A DNA stretch of 59,692 nt from Paenibacillus phytorum. GTDB taxonomy: Bacteria > Bacillota > Bacilli > Paenibacillales > NBRC-103111. Location: NCBI RefSeq assembly GCF_013141715.1, contig NZ_WHOA01000198.1, positions 1-59,692 on the forward strand. The letters run 5' to 3'. This document shows, one piece after another, positions 1 through 8,700 of the stretch. Position numbers and translations under genes: made by a program. The notes under the pieces are model-generated. The model was not told the origin of the DNA and ran no database searches. It saw nothing but the letters and a program-made list of their open reading frames with translations. The stretch's first letter is position 1; each line of letters begins with the position of its first letter.

Positions 1-2940
1 GTTCACTCCTGTGATGGCTGCCGGCGATTTGATGCTCATGAGATTCAAAGCTACATCAGCCGGAACAACCCACGCAAATTCCATTTCCGACAAACCGACA
101 TTTCCCAAAGCATTACCGACTATCTGGAATTTGACCCATGTCACCTTCTTGGCAGGGAAATGTAGAGTATAAGCGCTCCCGTCAGTCGGGATTCCTGTAA
201 ACGTCAAAGTGCTTCCGTCGCTGAAAGTAAGCGTTCCGCCGGTCGCCCAGTCGCCCAAGTTGGGCCGATCATAGAAGGTAATCATGCTGATCGTTTGATC
301 CGTCTGCCAATTCACCTGGATCCATGGATTCTGTTCTAGTTTGGAAGCCCATTCGTAATTATTATCTAGATCTCTTTTGCCATCGATCACTTTGTTGGGC
401 GTATAACGGTTATTGGAATATGATGAAGCGGTAGCGGTAGCGGTAGTCGTCGACACTGAGAACTTATTAGCAATTACTCTAATGCTTGTTGTCAAAGGCA
501 CGTTATTGGGATTTGCTACTAAAGTTGGCAAAGTTACAGTTCCATTTACATTGAAGGTCTGTGGAGTCTTTACATTGGGATCATAACTTGAAGCATCTAC
601 ATTCCATGTCACCTTGGCTTCCACACTGGTTCCATCATCGGTAACCAAGGAAACTGTCCCTGGCAATCCAAGGGCGGCCGCTGTCTTCGCCGTTCCGAAT
701 GCCACATCTATTACGTCAGCAGGCGCAGTGATGCTGTTTAAATTAACATTGTGAGCCATAATCTCAAGGTCCTGCGACGAACGGTTATACATGGAATCGT
801 CGGCGAATACCCTGATTATATATGGCGTATTCGGCGACAAATCTGTAACCTTATAATGCTTGTATCCCTTGTATGGTCTGTCCATCGGCATCGAACCGCT
901 GTTAAACGATTTGTCCACTTTCCCAGTGAGCTTGTTGATAAACTGAACATTATATTCCATAACGCTCACATTGTCAGTTGCTTCCTTTAATGTAAAACTA
1001 ACTGAGTTGTTAGTGAAGTCCAAGGAATCGACCTTAATACTACTCTCATCAAGCTGCGGAGCTATGAGGTCTCTTATATCTTTCCTGCCATACGTAAAGG
1101 CATCTTTGCCTTCGCCAACGATTTTTACAGAAGGTATCCCTACATATTCATTTGTAGCAAAATTATACTGTTTGATGATCATTTTCGTACCGTAAACCTC
1201 TAAGAAATTCGTGAGCTTAGGTGTGGTAAGATATGGGAGATAATCTCCTTCTAAATATCCGCCGTATGGACCGCTATCAATCTCAGTGGAATAAGTACTC
1301 CCACCGGCGTCGAGAAACGTAGCCGAACCTTGAGTCTGAGAACGTTCGTCGGTCGGGTTGTATTGCGTATGACCATTCATATATACAACCTGCGAGAAGT
1401 TATTGTTGGCAAGAAATTGTCCCATAACATTACTTGCCGCGCTGCTCCATCCCCCTCCCCACACGGTTCCGCCTATAGGGAAGTGAGAAGATACGAATAT
1501 GGGTTTGGTTGGATCGTAATCCGCTTCATTTTTAATTTGGTTGAGGAAATTGGTGGCTTTTCCCACCGTATTGCTGCTGTTAATATTTCCGTCAAAACCC
1601 ACAAAATTATATCCTTTTACATTCACCCTATAAGCATCGTTATAGAAATTGTTATCGTATGAATTCGTTGAGGGGTTCCACGCGCCCGCCGTACCGATAG
1701 GTATAAAATTTTGGGAACCGACCCCATCATGGTTGCCTTTTACCATGTACCACTTCTTATTGTTTAACAAACCCTCATTTGTAAGTTGAGTGTGTATGTC
1801 TCGCATACCTTTCATAGCCACATCATTATCTGAGCCGGTAATGTCGCCAGGAATAAAGATTACGTCGGCCTGTGGGAATAATCTCAATTCTGTTCTGTAA
1901 TCATTTAATCTGCCTACGTTTACCTTGGGATCCTCACCGACTTCCGGGTCGCTGTCCATAATCACATTTAAATTGGCCGGAGTTAATGTTTTATTGCTTT
2001 TTTGATAGATGAATATGGCGTTGCTTAGTTCACGTTTGGAATAATTGATGGTTTCCTGTGTATATAATTTTACGTTTTGCGTTGTTGCAACCGTAGATGC
2101 CGTATTCAAAACCTTCTTCAAAAAATCAAAATCGGTTTGGCTGAAGCCGTTGCCGAGACCGCCTGCTACTATTGTATTTGCTTCTGATATTGTGTCGTTA
2201 AGTGCGTTCATATCTACTTTATTTAAACCGTAACTTTTATAATCAGCTTGAACTGAATCATTGCTTAATGCACCTTTCCAAACCTTTAGATCAGCGATAT
2301 CGAATGAATTACCACCATTGCCGCCCACTCCGTCGCTGCCTATATTTAAGGGGTTCGATGTATCTAAAGATCCGAGCCCCAGCGAAGTTTCAGCCATTTC
2401 GTAACCATCAATATACAACGATCCGAGCATTTTATCCCTGTCTACAACAAATGTCACGTAACGCCAAGTGGAAGCATTAAACGTGTCGCGCCCAAAATTT
2501 ACTGATGCGGCCGGGAATCCTAAATTCATATTGACCGAATTGGTTGATGTATAAATCGCCCAGCCTGCGTTAGAGCTCTTACCAAAATCCTTGTTTGATA
2601 ATATGACCTGATTATTCTTAGTGTCGCCCTTATACCAGAAGGATGTGGTAAAACTGTCATTACCAACATTCAAGCTTTGCGTCGTACTGACATAATTGCC
2701 GTTTCCGCTTTCTAAGTGCAAAGCTTTGGTCCCTGGTAATACACCGTCTACATAACTATAATTTCCGTGTGCTATCAACGATTGCCCTTGATTTGCATCG
2801 TCGTTTAAATTATTGTCGAATTTAATCGATGCAAGAAGGGGGTTGGCATTTGATACGACATTCTCTGCATTTACTGCGGTGACCGATAACATACTGAATA
2901 ACATCATGAGTACGAGGGTAAAGGATAAACTTCTTTTCAC
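1..2940 (-). CDS. Secreted multidomain metallophosphoesterase-like protein (3' end beyond window)
   Basis: An open frame of 980 codons runs to the window edge without a stop. I chose the GTG at 2938-2940 because GGAGG lies 9 nt upstream; the nearby ATG is out of frame. A Sec signal peptide is followed by a LamG-like beta-sandwich (about residues 30-237), a helical FIVAR-like stretch (about 238-325), a calcineurin-like metallophosphoesterase core (about 326-590), an FN3/Ig-like domain (about 635-730), a Big_4-like domain (about 732-820) and an F5/8 (discoidin-like) carbohydrate-binding domain (about 827-960). Visible motifs are GDITG, KGNHD (GNHD at 402-405) and SSHFP. Two usual metal-ligand histidines appear replaced: SDPE (D331, E333) stands where SDxH is expected, and GHTQ (523-526) where GHxH is expected. 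It may hydrolyse a phosphate ester outside the cell or be a non-catalytic relative. The domain calls are mine by eye. Confidence 0.85.
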   Translation of the reverse strand, partial: MKRSLSFTLVLMMLFSMLSVTAVNAENVVSNANPLLASIKFDNNLNDDANQGQSLIAHGNYSYVDGVLPGTKALHLESGNGNYVSTTQSLNVGNDSFTTSFWYKGDTKNNQVILSNKDFGKSSNAGWAIYTSTNSVNMNLGFPAASVNFGRDTFNASTWRYVTFVVDRDKMLGSLYIDGYEMAETSLGLGSLDTSNPLNIGSDGVGGNGGNSFDIADLKVWKGALSNDSVQADYKSYGLNKVDMNALNDTISEANTIVAGGLGNGFSQTDFDFLKKVLNTASTVATTQNVKLYTQETINYSKRELSNAIFIYQKSNKTLTPANLNVIMDSDPEVGEDPKVNVGRLNDYRTELRLFPQADVIFIPGDITGSDNDVAMKGMRDIHTQLTNEGLLNNKKWYMVKGNHDGVGSQNFIPIGTAGAWNPSTNSYDNNFYNDAYRVNVKGYNFVGFDGNINSSNTVGKATNFLNQIKNEADYDPTKPIFVSSHFPIGGTVWGGGWSSAASNVMGQFLANNNFSQVVYMNGHTQYNPTDERSQTQGSATFLDAGGSTYSTEIDSGPYGGYLEGDYLPYLTTPKLTNFLEVYGTKMIIKQYNFATNEYVGIPSVKIVGEGKDAFTYGRKDIRDLIAPQLDESSIKVDSLDFTNNSVSFTLKEATDNVSVMEYNVQFINKLTGKVDKSFNSGSMPMDRPYKGYKHYKVTDLSPNTPYIIRVFADDSMYNRSSQDLEIMAHNVNLNSITAPADVIDVAFGTAKTAAALGLPGTVSLVTDDGTSVEAKVTWNVDASSYDPNVKTPQTFNVNGTVTLPTLVANPNNVPLTTSIRVIANKFSVSTTTATATASSYSNNRYTPNKVIDGKRDLDNNYEWASKLEQNPWIQVNWQTDQTISMITFYDRPNLGDWATGGTLTFSDGSTLTFTGIPTDGSAYTLHFPAKKVTWVKFQIVGNALGNVGLSEMEFAWVVPADVALNLMSIKSPAAITGVN

Positions 2941-3342
2941 TACAGAAAACCTCCATAATTTAGTTTTTTTAAGAGTCTACGACTATGACGCATAGGACAA
3001 ACAATGATGATCGAAAAAGTCTGATTCGATAAATAATGGCCATCTCAATCCTTAAGCACCACCTCCCAAAATTCTCTCATCCCTGTGGAAAAAACTTGCA
3101 TATCGAAAGTGAATGACTCGTTTAATACTTGGGGATGTCAACCCTTGGCTCAAACAGCGATTTTCGCGTTTAAATTCCGATGACTTACGTTCAATATTTT
3201 TATTACATTTATAATTTTCGCATTAAATAATCTGTTATTTTATGTGAGTACAAAAATTACTGTACAACAAACTCGCATTCAATTGGTTAACTCCATGTAA
3301 AAATCCTCACAACAGGAACAACAAAAAATGAGGTTTTCTCTA

Positions 3343-3376
3343 AAAAATAATAAAAAAGACCCTCTGAACAAGAGGG
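3343..3376 (-). terminator. Intrinsic terminator-like hairpin
   Basis: CCCTCT (3360-3365), a 5 nt loop and AGAGGG (3371-3376) form a perfect 6 bp stem. On the minus strand it is followed by a T-rich tract (complement of 3343-3358). No intact gene lies directly upstream on that strand, so it probably belonged to the decayed lipoprotein gene at 3765-3973. Confidence 0.55.
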
Positions 3377-3764
3377 CAAATGTCATAAATAGTAAGTCTT
3401 GCCGGCCTTCTGAGCAGGCCTTCCAAATTCACCAAAAAGAGGTTCAGTCTATCGGTACTGATCGGCTATACAATTGGAGATAATGTGAACAACACGCTTC
3501 GAATCCAATAACCATAGCAGCGCTTTCAATTTAAACAATACCTCGGAAACCAGCGAACTTAATACCGCTAAAATAAACCATTCACTACCTTGTTCAAATT
3601 CTGTACATCCGCTGAGCAAATGACTCCTTTCTTCGTAGTCTCAATGTCTTTTTTAGCTAATAGTGCTTTAAACCCTTAAAAATTCAAGACTCTCGATTTA
3701 AAAGTTCCAGATAATTTTGGTAAAGATAATTTAACGGAAATGAAAAGGAAACCGTACTGCCATT

Positions 3765-3973
3765 CAAGAGCATATCGAGTTTGAACTTAGCAATGGAATC
3801 TCTTCATCTCTGCGTTCTTGCACTTGATCCATTTGAACAAATGAGTACAGCCAAATTCCGAGGTCTATCTCGCATGTAGAAAGCATCGCCAGTTTCGGCA
3901 GTCGGCAAGCTTGAGCAAGCTGCGCTCACAGTAACATGCATGCTGGTTAATGCAACTGTAAAAATCTTTTCAT
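3765..3973 (-). pseudogene. Remnant of a solute-binding lipoprotein (5' end, frameshifted)
   Basis: An ATG at 3971-3973 is preceded by GGAGGAG, but the frame stops after eight codons. One base out of frame, the same stretch reads IFTVALTSMHVTVSAACSS, a good lipoprotein signal peptide with a SAAC lipobox. It continues for about 45 unremarkable residues to a TGA near 3765. This looks like the start of an ABC sugar-binding lipoprotein that suffered a single-base indel right after its start and then lost the rest. The family call rests on the lipoprotein leader only. Confidence 0.45.
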
Positions 3974-4086
3974 TCCTACTCCTCCATATCTAATGTTTGT
4001 GTTACATAATCATCTTAATGAACTGTCGTCAGTGAAAATCCGAAAAATCGATACAACTATCGGAGAAAATGAACATACACTCTGCA

Positions 4087-4141
4087 AAATAAAAATAAGG
4101 GACTGTCCCTTATCCATACTTCGTGGATATAGGACAATCCC
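4087..4141 (-). terminator. Terminator of the cohesin-SLH gene
   Basis: On the minus strand GGGATTGTCC pairs with GGACAGTCCC around an inner TATCCAC/GTGGATA-type stem, followed by TTATTTTTATTTT. It lies about 40 bp after the anchor gene stop. A near-identical copy occurs at 11257-11311 behind the SLH remnant. Confidence 0.75.
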
Positions 4142-4178
4142 ATTACGAATGAACAGTTATACATCGGCAATCAACAAT

Positions 4179-5195
4179 CTATTTTTTGATGGCCGAGAGA
4201 ATTAATTTAACAGCTTCTGCTCTCGTGCTTTGCTCAAGAGGAGCGAATTGATTGCCGTCTCTCCCTTGAATAAAGCCCGCCTTATACGCCGACGCAACGT
4301 AGGTGGCAGCCCAGTCCGGAATTTGAGAGGTATCGGAGAACGTGGATGCAGCAGTTGAATTCACGTCTAATTTCAATGCCCGCACAACCAATGTCGTCAT
4401 TTCGGCACGGTTAATTCGGTTATCAGCGCGGAAGGTATTGTCTTCATACCCGTTCACAATGCCTGCCGCTACGGCTGTCGATATGCCCGGCCTTGCCCAT
4501 TGCGGGATGCGATCGTCATCTGCGAAGTCCGTCAATGCATCCTCAAGGCCAGGGAGTTGAAGCGCTCGAGTCAGCATAGCCGTAAATTCCGCACGGGTAA
4601 CGAGTCCTTGCGGGCGGAACGTATGGTCTTCAAATCCATTCACGAAACCTATTTTTACCGCTTGCTCGATCGCTTCTTTCGCCCAATGATCGGCAATATC
4701 CGTGAATGCTTCAACCTTGCCGCCCTTGATCTCGGTTGTGATTCGAGCGTCGGCCTTTTGTGTAACTGAAGCCAATTGACTGCTTACCAGCTTCACCTCG
4801 TTCAGTTCTACTTTGGTTTTACCATTGCCAATTGCATCAAATGCAAGTGTACATAGGAGCGCATCTCCATCCTCCCCAGCTTTATCCCCGATCATGGTAT
4901 TCGCAAATTGAATACTGCCGTTCTTCACGATTGGCGTTATGGACATGCCAGGAATGTCGCTCTTGGCCTTCTTGAAACGTAGTAGTTCAGGATCATATCC
5001 CAAGTTGACTTCATAAGCGTATAAGTCCTTAAGATCATGCCCTTTTACGCTAACTATGACCTCTTGGCCAGCTTCCGGTTTTTCGTTTGATATCGTTAAA
5101 GTAAATGAGGCACTCTCTGCCGCTAAAGCTGCGAATGGAATCAGTAAACTGAGCAGCAACAGGATCAGGTTAGCCGAAAGAAGTTTTCTTTTCAT
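4179..5195 (-). CDS. Cohesin-SLH cell-surface anchor protein
   Basis: 338 residues, ATG start with AAAGGAT 8 nt upstream. A Sec signal peptide (about 1-25) leads into one cohesin-type domain (about 27-155; FTLTISNEKPEAGQEVIVSV and YAYEVNLGYDPELLRF are typical strand motifs). Three SLH repeats fill the rest (about 160-215, 218-275, 280-338), each with its T/N-RAE motif (VTRAEF, INRAEM, STRAEA). In this family SLH triplets bind pyruvylated secondary cell-wall polymer, so the protein should sit on the cell wall with its cohesin exposed. The nearby large enzymes end in dockerins, so this protein is the obvious candidate anchor for them (inference; binding specificity cannot be read). The cohesin is not closely similar to the enzyme-borne cohesins. 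A repeated promoter element (5355-5541) lies upstream. A decayed relative is at 11314-11500. Confidence 0.93.
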   Translation of the reverse strand: MKRKLLSANLILLLLSLLIPFAALAAESASFTLTISNEKPEAGQEVIVSVKGHDLKDLYAYEVNLGYDPELLRFKKAKSDIPGMSITPIVKNGSIQFANTMIGDKAGEDGDALLCTLAFDAIGNGKTKVELNEVKLVSSQLASVTQKADARITTEIKGGKVEAFTDIADHWAKEAIEQAVKIGFVNGFEDHTFRPQGLVTRAEFTAMLTRALQLPGLEDALTDFADDDRIPQWARPGISTAVAAGIVNGYEDNTFRADNRINRAEMTTLVVRALKLDVNSTAASTFSDTSQIPDWAATYVASAYKAGFIQGRDGNQFAPLEQSTRAEAVKLILSAIKK

Positions 5196-5244
5196 TTGAT
5201 TTATCCTTTCCTGAGTTCATTTATCCGAGAATCTTTTTGGCAAT

Positions 5245-5330
5245 GGCAGCTGCAACTTGGGCAGCCCCGGCAACTTCAGCAGTTTTGGCTGTTTTAAAAC
5301 CATTGAAATCCTCCTATCCATCACCCCCTT
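5245..5330 (-). pseudogene. Remnant of a secreted-protein leader, related to the GH92 remnant
   Basis: One frame reads TAKTAEVAGAAQVAAAIAKK then stops, with no start codon in frame because a TAG sits just upstream. The nucleotides match the leader of the GH92 remnant at about 17575-17620 (PRTAEAAEAAGAAQVAEM). A GGAGG site is retained. The promoter element upstream (5355-5541) is also shared with that gene. The promoter-plus-leader unit therefore seems to have been copied, and the anchor gene now sits behind it. A short expressed peptide is not supported because no start codon fits. Confidence 0.45.
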
Positions 5331-5354
5331 TTAATAGGATTGAAATGATACGTG

Positions 5355-5541
5355 ATGCCCGGTAGATTTCTATGCTTACGATAATTTCGCCTCTGAGTAA
5401 TCATCTAGTTGCCCTCTTAGATTCCATCGTATCGCTATCATAAACAAAGTGAACGTATATCCTGAACAACAGAAATACATGAATTCTTCAAAGTTTGAAG
5501 AAGATGCGTCTACATTTTTTAAACTTTTCTCTAAAATCTGC
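5355..5541 (-). repeat. Promoter-region repeat, copy A (upstream of the cohesin-SLH gene)
   Basis: About 187 bp shared with 10948-11133 and 17899-18059. All copies lie in the same orientation upstream of a gene or remnant of the cohesin/dockerin set. On the minus strand it holds an A/T-rich GTTTAAAAAATGTAGACGC segment, then the palindrome TTCTTCAAACTTTGAAGAA (complement of 5484-5502), then a possible -10 TATGAT downstream. Conservation is highest from the palindrome through the TTGTTCAGGATATACG segment, as expected for an operator-promoter. Confidence 0.75.
5484..5502. promoter_or_regulatory. 19 bp palindromic operator candidate (copy A)
   Basis: TTCTTCAAAGTTTGAAGAA is a perfect 9-1-9 inverted repeat. 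The same palindrome is perfect at 18002-18020 and retained with two mismatches at 11076-11094. It lies just upstream of a possible -10, fitting a regulator site. The regulator is not known; the nearest candidate is the AraC-type protein at 19916. Confidence 0.6.
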
Positions 5542-5595
5542 GAAATAGATCTACTTGCTATTTAATTTGGTAAACTGGAATATTAAGATTCCTGC

Positions 5596-5655
5596 AAAAA
5601 AATATCGGCTTGCGGTCTGCAGTTTCATGCGAAACATGCAGATTTACAAGCCGAT
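5596..5655 (-). terminator. Terminator of the first GH2-cohesin-dockerin gene
   Basis: On the minus strand ATCGGCTTG pairs with CAAGCCGAT around an inner TCTGCATGTTTC/GAAACTGCAGA-type stem, followed by ATTTTTTT. It begins about 80 bp after the stop at 5738. Confidence 0.85.
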
Positions 5656-5737
5656 TACAATTTAATGAATAGTCATGTTGTTACTTTTTCATTTCCAACA
5701 TAACGAGAATAAGCACTGTAGCTTCATCGTAGTGCTT

Positions 5738-8700
5738 TTAGTTCAAAATCGCTTTGGCTACAATGGCAAGGTCTACAATGTCTACTTTGCCGTCATGGTT
5801 AACATCCGCTTTCTCATTCCAACCCGCTTGACCTTGTTGTTTGCCGTAAGCAGCTGCAACGGAAGCCAAGTCGCCGATTGAGACACCGCCTCCATTGATA
5901 TCTGCGGTTATTTTCTTGCTTTCGAACACTTGAACTGCCGCTTCCAATGCGACTTTCGCGCTATCCACCTGCAGTTGTGTAGCATTCGAATTGTTTGCTG
6001 CAGATTTGGCTGCATCGATAGCCGACTGTAATTGCGCTTTGGAGCCAATCGCATACAGTCCATCTCCATTCCCTTCCACTGCTGCATCGTACTTCGCCTG
6101 AGCGCTTGCGATCGTTGCGTTCAAGAGCGACTTATCTACAGGTATAGTAGGTACAGTGATTTGTATCTCACGGGAAGCTCCGCCGACCTGCAGCTCATTC
6201 CCCTGTGCATTGGCAATCTTAACATGGTCTACAGAAATTGTCGTATTGGTGGCCTCGGTTACAGATTTGGCCGTAAATTTGATTGTGAGCAAATCGCCTT
6301 GGGCAGGCACGTTCGCGCCCACGCTGGCAGCCACAATCCGGATATGACCCGGTGCCGTCTCCTTTTGATCGATGACTTGGAACCCGTCTTTCAGGGATGT
6401 CACCGAATCGAACTGCACACTTGCAGGGTCATACTGTAGTGTCAAATCTTGGGCGTAGACTTGCTGATTTACGCTTTGCGTAACACCAGTCAGCCCTATT
6501 GTCAGATTGAAAGTTTGGCCAGAATTTACTTTCTCCGCACCAGTTATAACAGTTTGCGGCACTACCGGCACTACCGATGGTTCCACAGTTACTTGAGCAG
6601 TAGCTTTGATACTTGTTCCGCTTACTGTACCTTGCACAGTAAATTCACCGACATTTGCATAACTTGCAGCCTCAATGGAATCCCATACTACTGCAACAGC
6701 TTGTTCTGATTCATCGTTGTACACGGCTGTTACTTTAGTTGGCAAAGAAGGTGCAATTCCTTGATTCGTATTGACCGTTAAAGGCTTGATGGCCGTTATG
6801 CCATAGTCTGAAGGAATCGTATAGTTTTGGCCATACAAGATCAATTCAGCGAACCCTACTCTAAATCCACCACCGGCAGATATATCCTTTATAGTTACGC
6901 GAACATAATTGATATTCTTAAATGGCTTAGCAAAAGCCTCCGGTGTAAAGTGTTGTCCCCCTACTTGGTAGTTATCAATAGCTTTACGCCATACAACGCC
7001 ATCCGTTGATACTTCTAAATCATAGGTATACCAGTTACTATCCTTTTCCCAGAAAATGCGGCTCCCCGCTATAGTTTGGGGTGTCTTAAACTTAACAGTA
7101 ACGGACTGTGGCATTTCATTTGATTTTGCCAACCAGCCTGTTCCTATGTTTGTATCTCCATCCCTTAACTTATCCGTACCTCGACCATCTTCAGTTTCCG
7201 ATGATGCTGTTATTGAGTCGATGGCACTATCAGTAATAATATCATCCGGGATTTGTTCATCTGATGGTATAACCTTAAACTCATACAGGCATGCCCAGTA
7301 ATTGTTAGTAATGCTGCCTACAACGGATAACCTTACGTATCTGCCTCTAGTATCAGCCAAAGCTGTCTCTTTACCGTTTTTAGATGTATTGGTTGATTTA
7401 TCGATAACCTTAGTCCAATTCACGCCATCTTTTGAAACTTCAATGTAATATTTATATACAGCATCAGATTTCTCCCATAGCATCTGGAAGCCTTGCAATG
7501 AGTAAGTTTTCCCTAGATCAACCTGCAACCATTGGGGCAAAGAACTTCCATCTGCACACCATCTTGTAGATTCACTATTGTCTACTGCATTCTTAGGAGG
7601 GTTTCCTGGTTGCTCAGACGATGCTGTAATAGGTTTTCCAACAGCAATATTTTTATAGAATGAATCTTTAGGTTCGAATTTCTCGACTCCGCCAACCCAT
7701 GGAATATGTTGTGCGACTGACACAAACTGTCCTTGGTAGGGTAACGTGCTTACAGTTGTCGTTGCTGAGGTGAGGCCTTCTGAAGTAGCAGTTATTTGTA
7801 TATCCCCACTTATGTCAGAAGCTCTTACAAATGCAAAGCCTATTCCTGCTTCAACAGTCTGATCTTCAACGCCAATTCTTGGCATGCCTTTGCCTACAAG
7901 CTGACCTTGTCCTGTTACATCGATATGAATGGTATTTAACGCATTTGGAACTACTGTACCGTTTGCATCAACAACCTTGAAATATACAGGTATTAAGTCA
8001 GAACCATCCGCTACAGGTTTTCTACCTCTATCGCGAACTTCAATTTCTAGTTTATTTGCCTGACCAGGTGTCTTAACAGTGTGAGTTTTTACAACTTGTC
8101 CATCTAAGATAGCATCGGCTCTAAGTTCTCCCGCAACAAACTGGGGCAATGTAAATTTGAATATCGGGCTGCCACCTTTTGCTACTGTGTTAGGAACATC
8201 CGTTGAAGCCTGTGCTCTTGTAATTTCTTTCACCAGTACATTGTTTTGATACAACTTAACAGAATCAGCATTGCTGAATACATTGACATTAAGACTTGAT
8301 GTTGAAGAATAAGTGCTTCCGATAAATACCATTGGTCCATATACAGGGTTTCTCGCTGATTGCATGGATTGCAGCCAATAGTAACCGTATTTTTCATATC
8401 TGTCTATATCTACTGTTCCGGCTCCTGCTGTCACAGAGTTTGACCCACGAGTATGGTCATTCCAAACCCACATGAAATAACCGCCTATTCTCGCATTAGC
8501 ATCCATCCCGCCCCAGTCAGAATAACCATCACCATTCAGCATTCTCTGACGGTTAAGAAGTGCGGAGGTAACAGCAGCTTCGCCTTGTGCTCTCAAAGCC
8601 CTGCTACCATCGCCCCAATCACCCCATTCACGTGTTAAGAACGCTTTATTGGGAGCAAAATCCGTCCATTTACTTGGATCTGCTTGCCAATTAGTATCAA

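Larger units (their letters stand above)
2941..4178. other. Gene-poor stretch with gene remnants and two hairpins
   Basis: No intact gene is supported here. It contains the ribosome site of the metallophosphoesterase gene (GGAGG at 2950-2954), a minus-strand terminator-like hairpin at 3343-3376, a frameshifted lipoprotein start (3765-3973), and the terminator of the SLH anchor gene (4087-4141). A segment near 3590-3610 repeats at 17219-17241 (shared GTTCAAATTCTGTACATC), another sign that the intergenic DNA here is mosaic. Confidence 0.6.

Noticed and set aside
426..450. A short direct repeat (GTAGCG units)
   Set aside because: It encodes a Thr-Ala linker between domains of the metallophosphoesterase protein and is too short to be a separate element.
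5245..5330. A short amphipathic peptide gene (ending AAAIAKKILG)
   Set aside because: No start codon lies in that frame because a TAG sits just upstream. The DNA matches the leader of the GH92 remnant instead.
6032..6439. A 135-codon plus-strand open frame over the GH2 cohesin region
   Set aside because: Antisense shadow of cohesin-coding DNA. It only helped to recognise the inverted cohesin piece near 17390.
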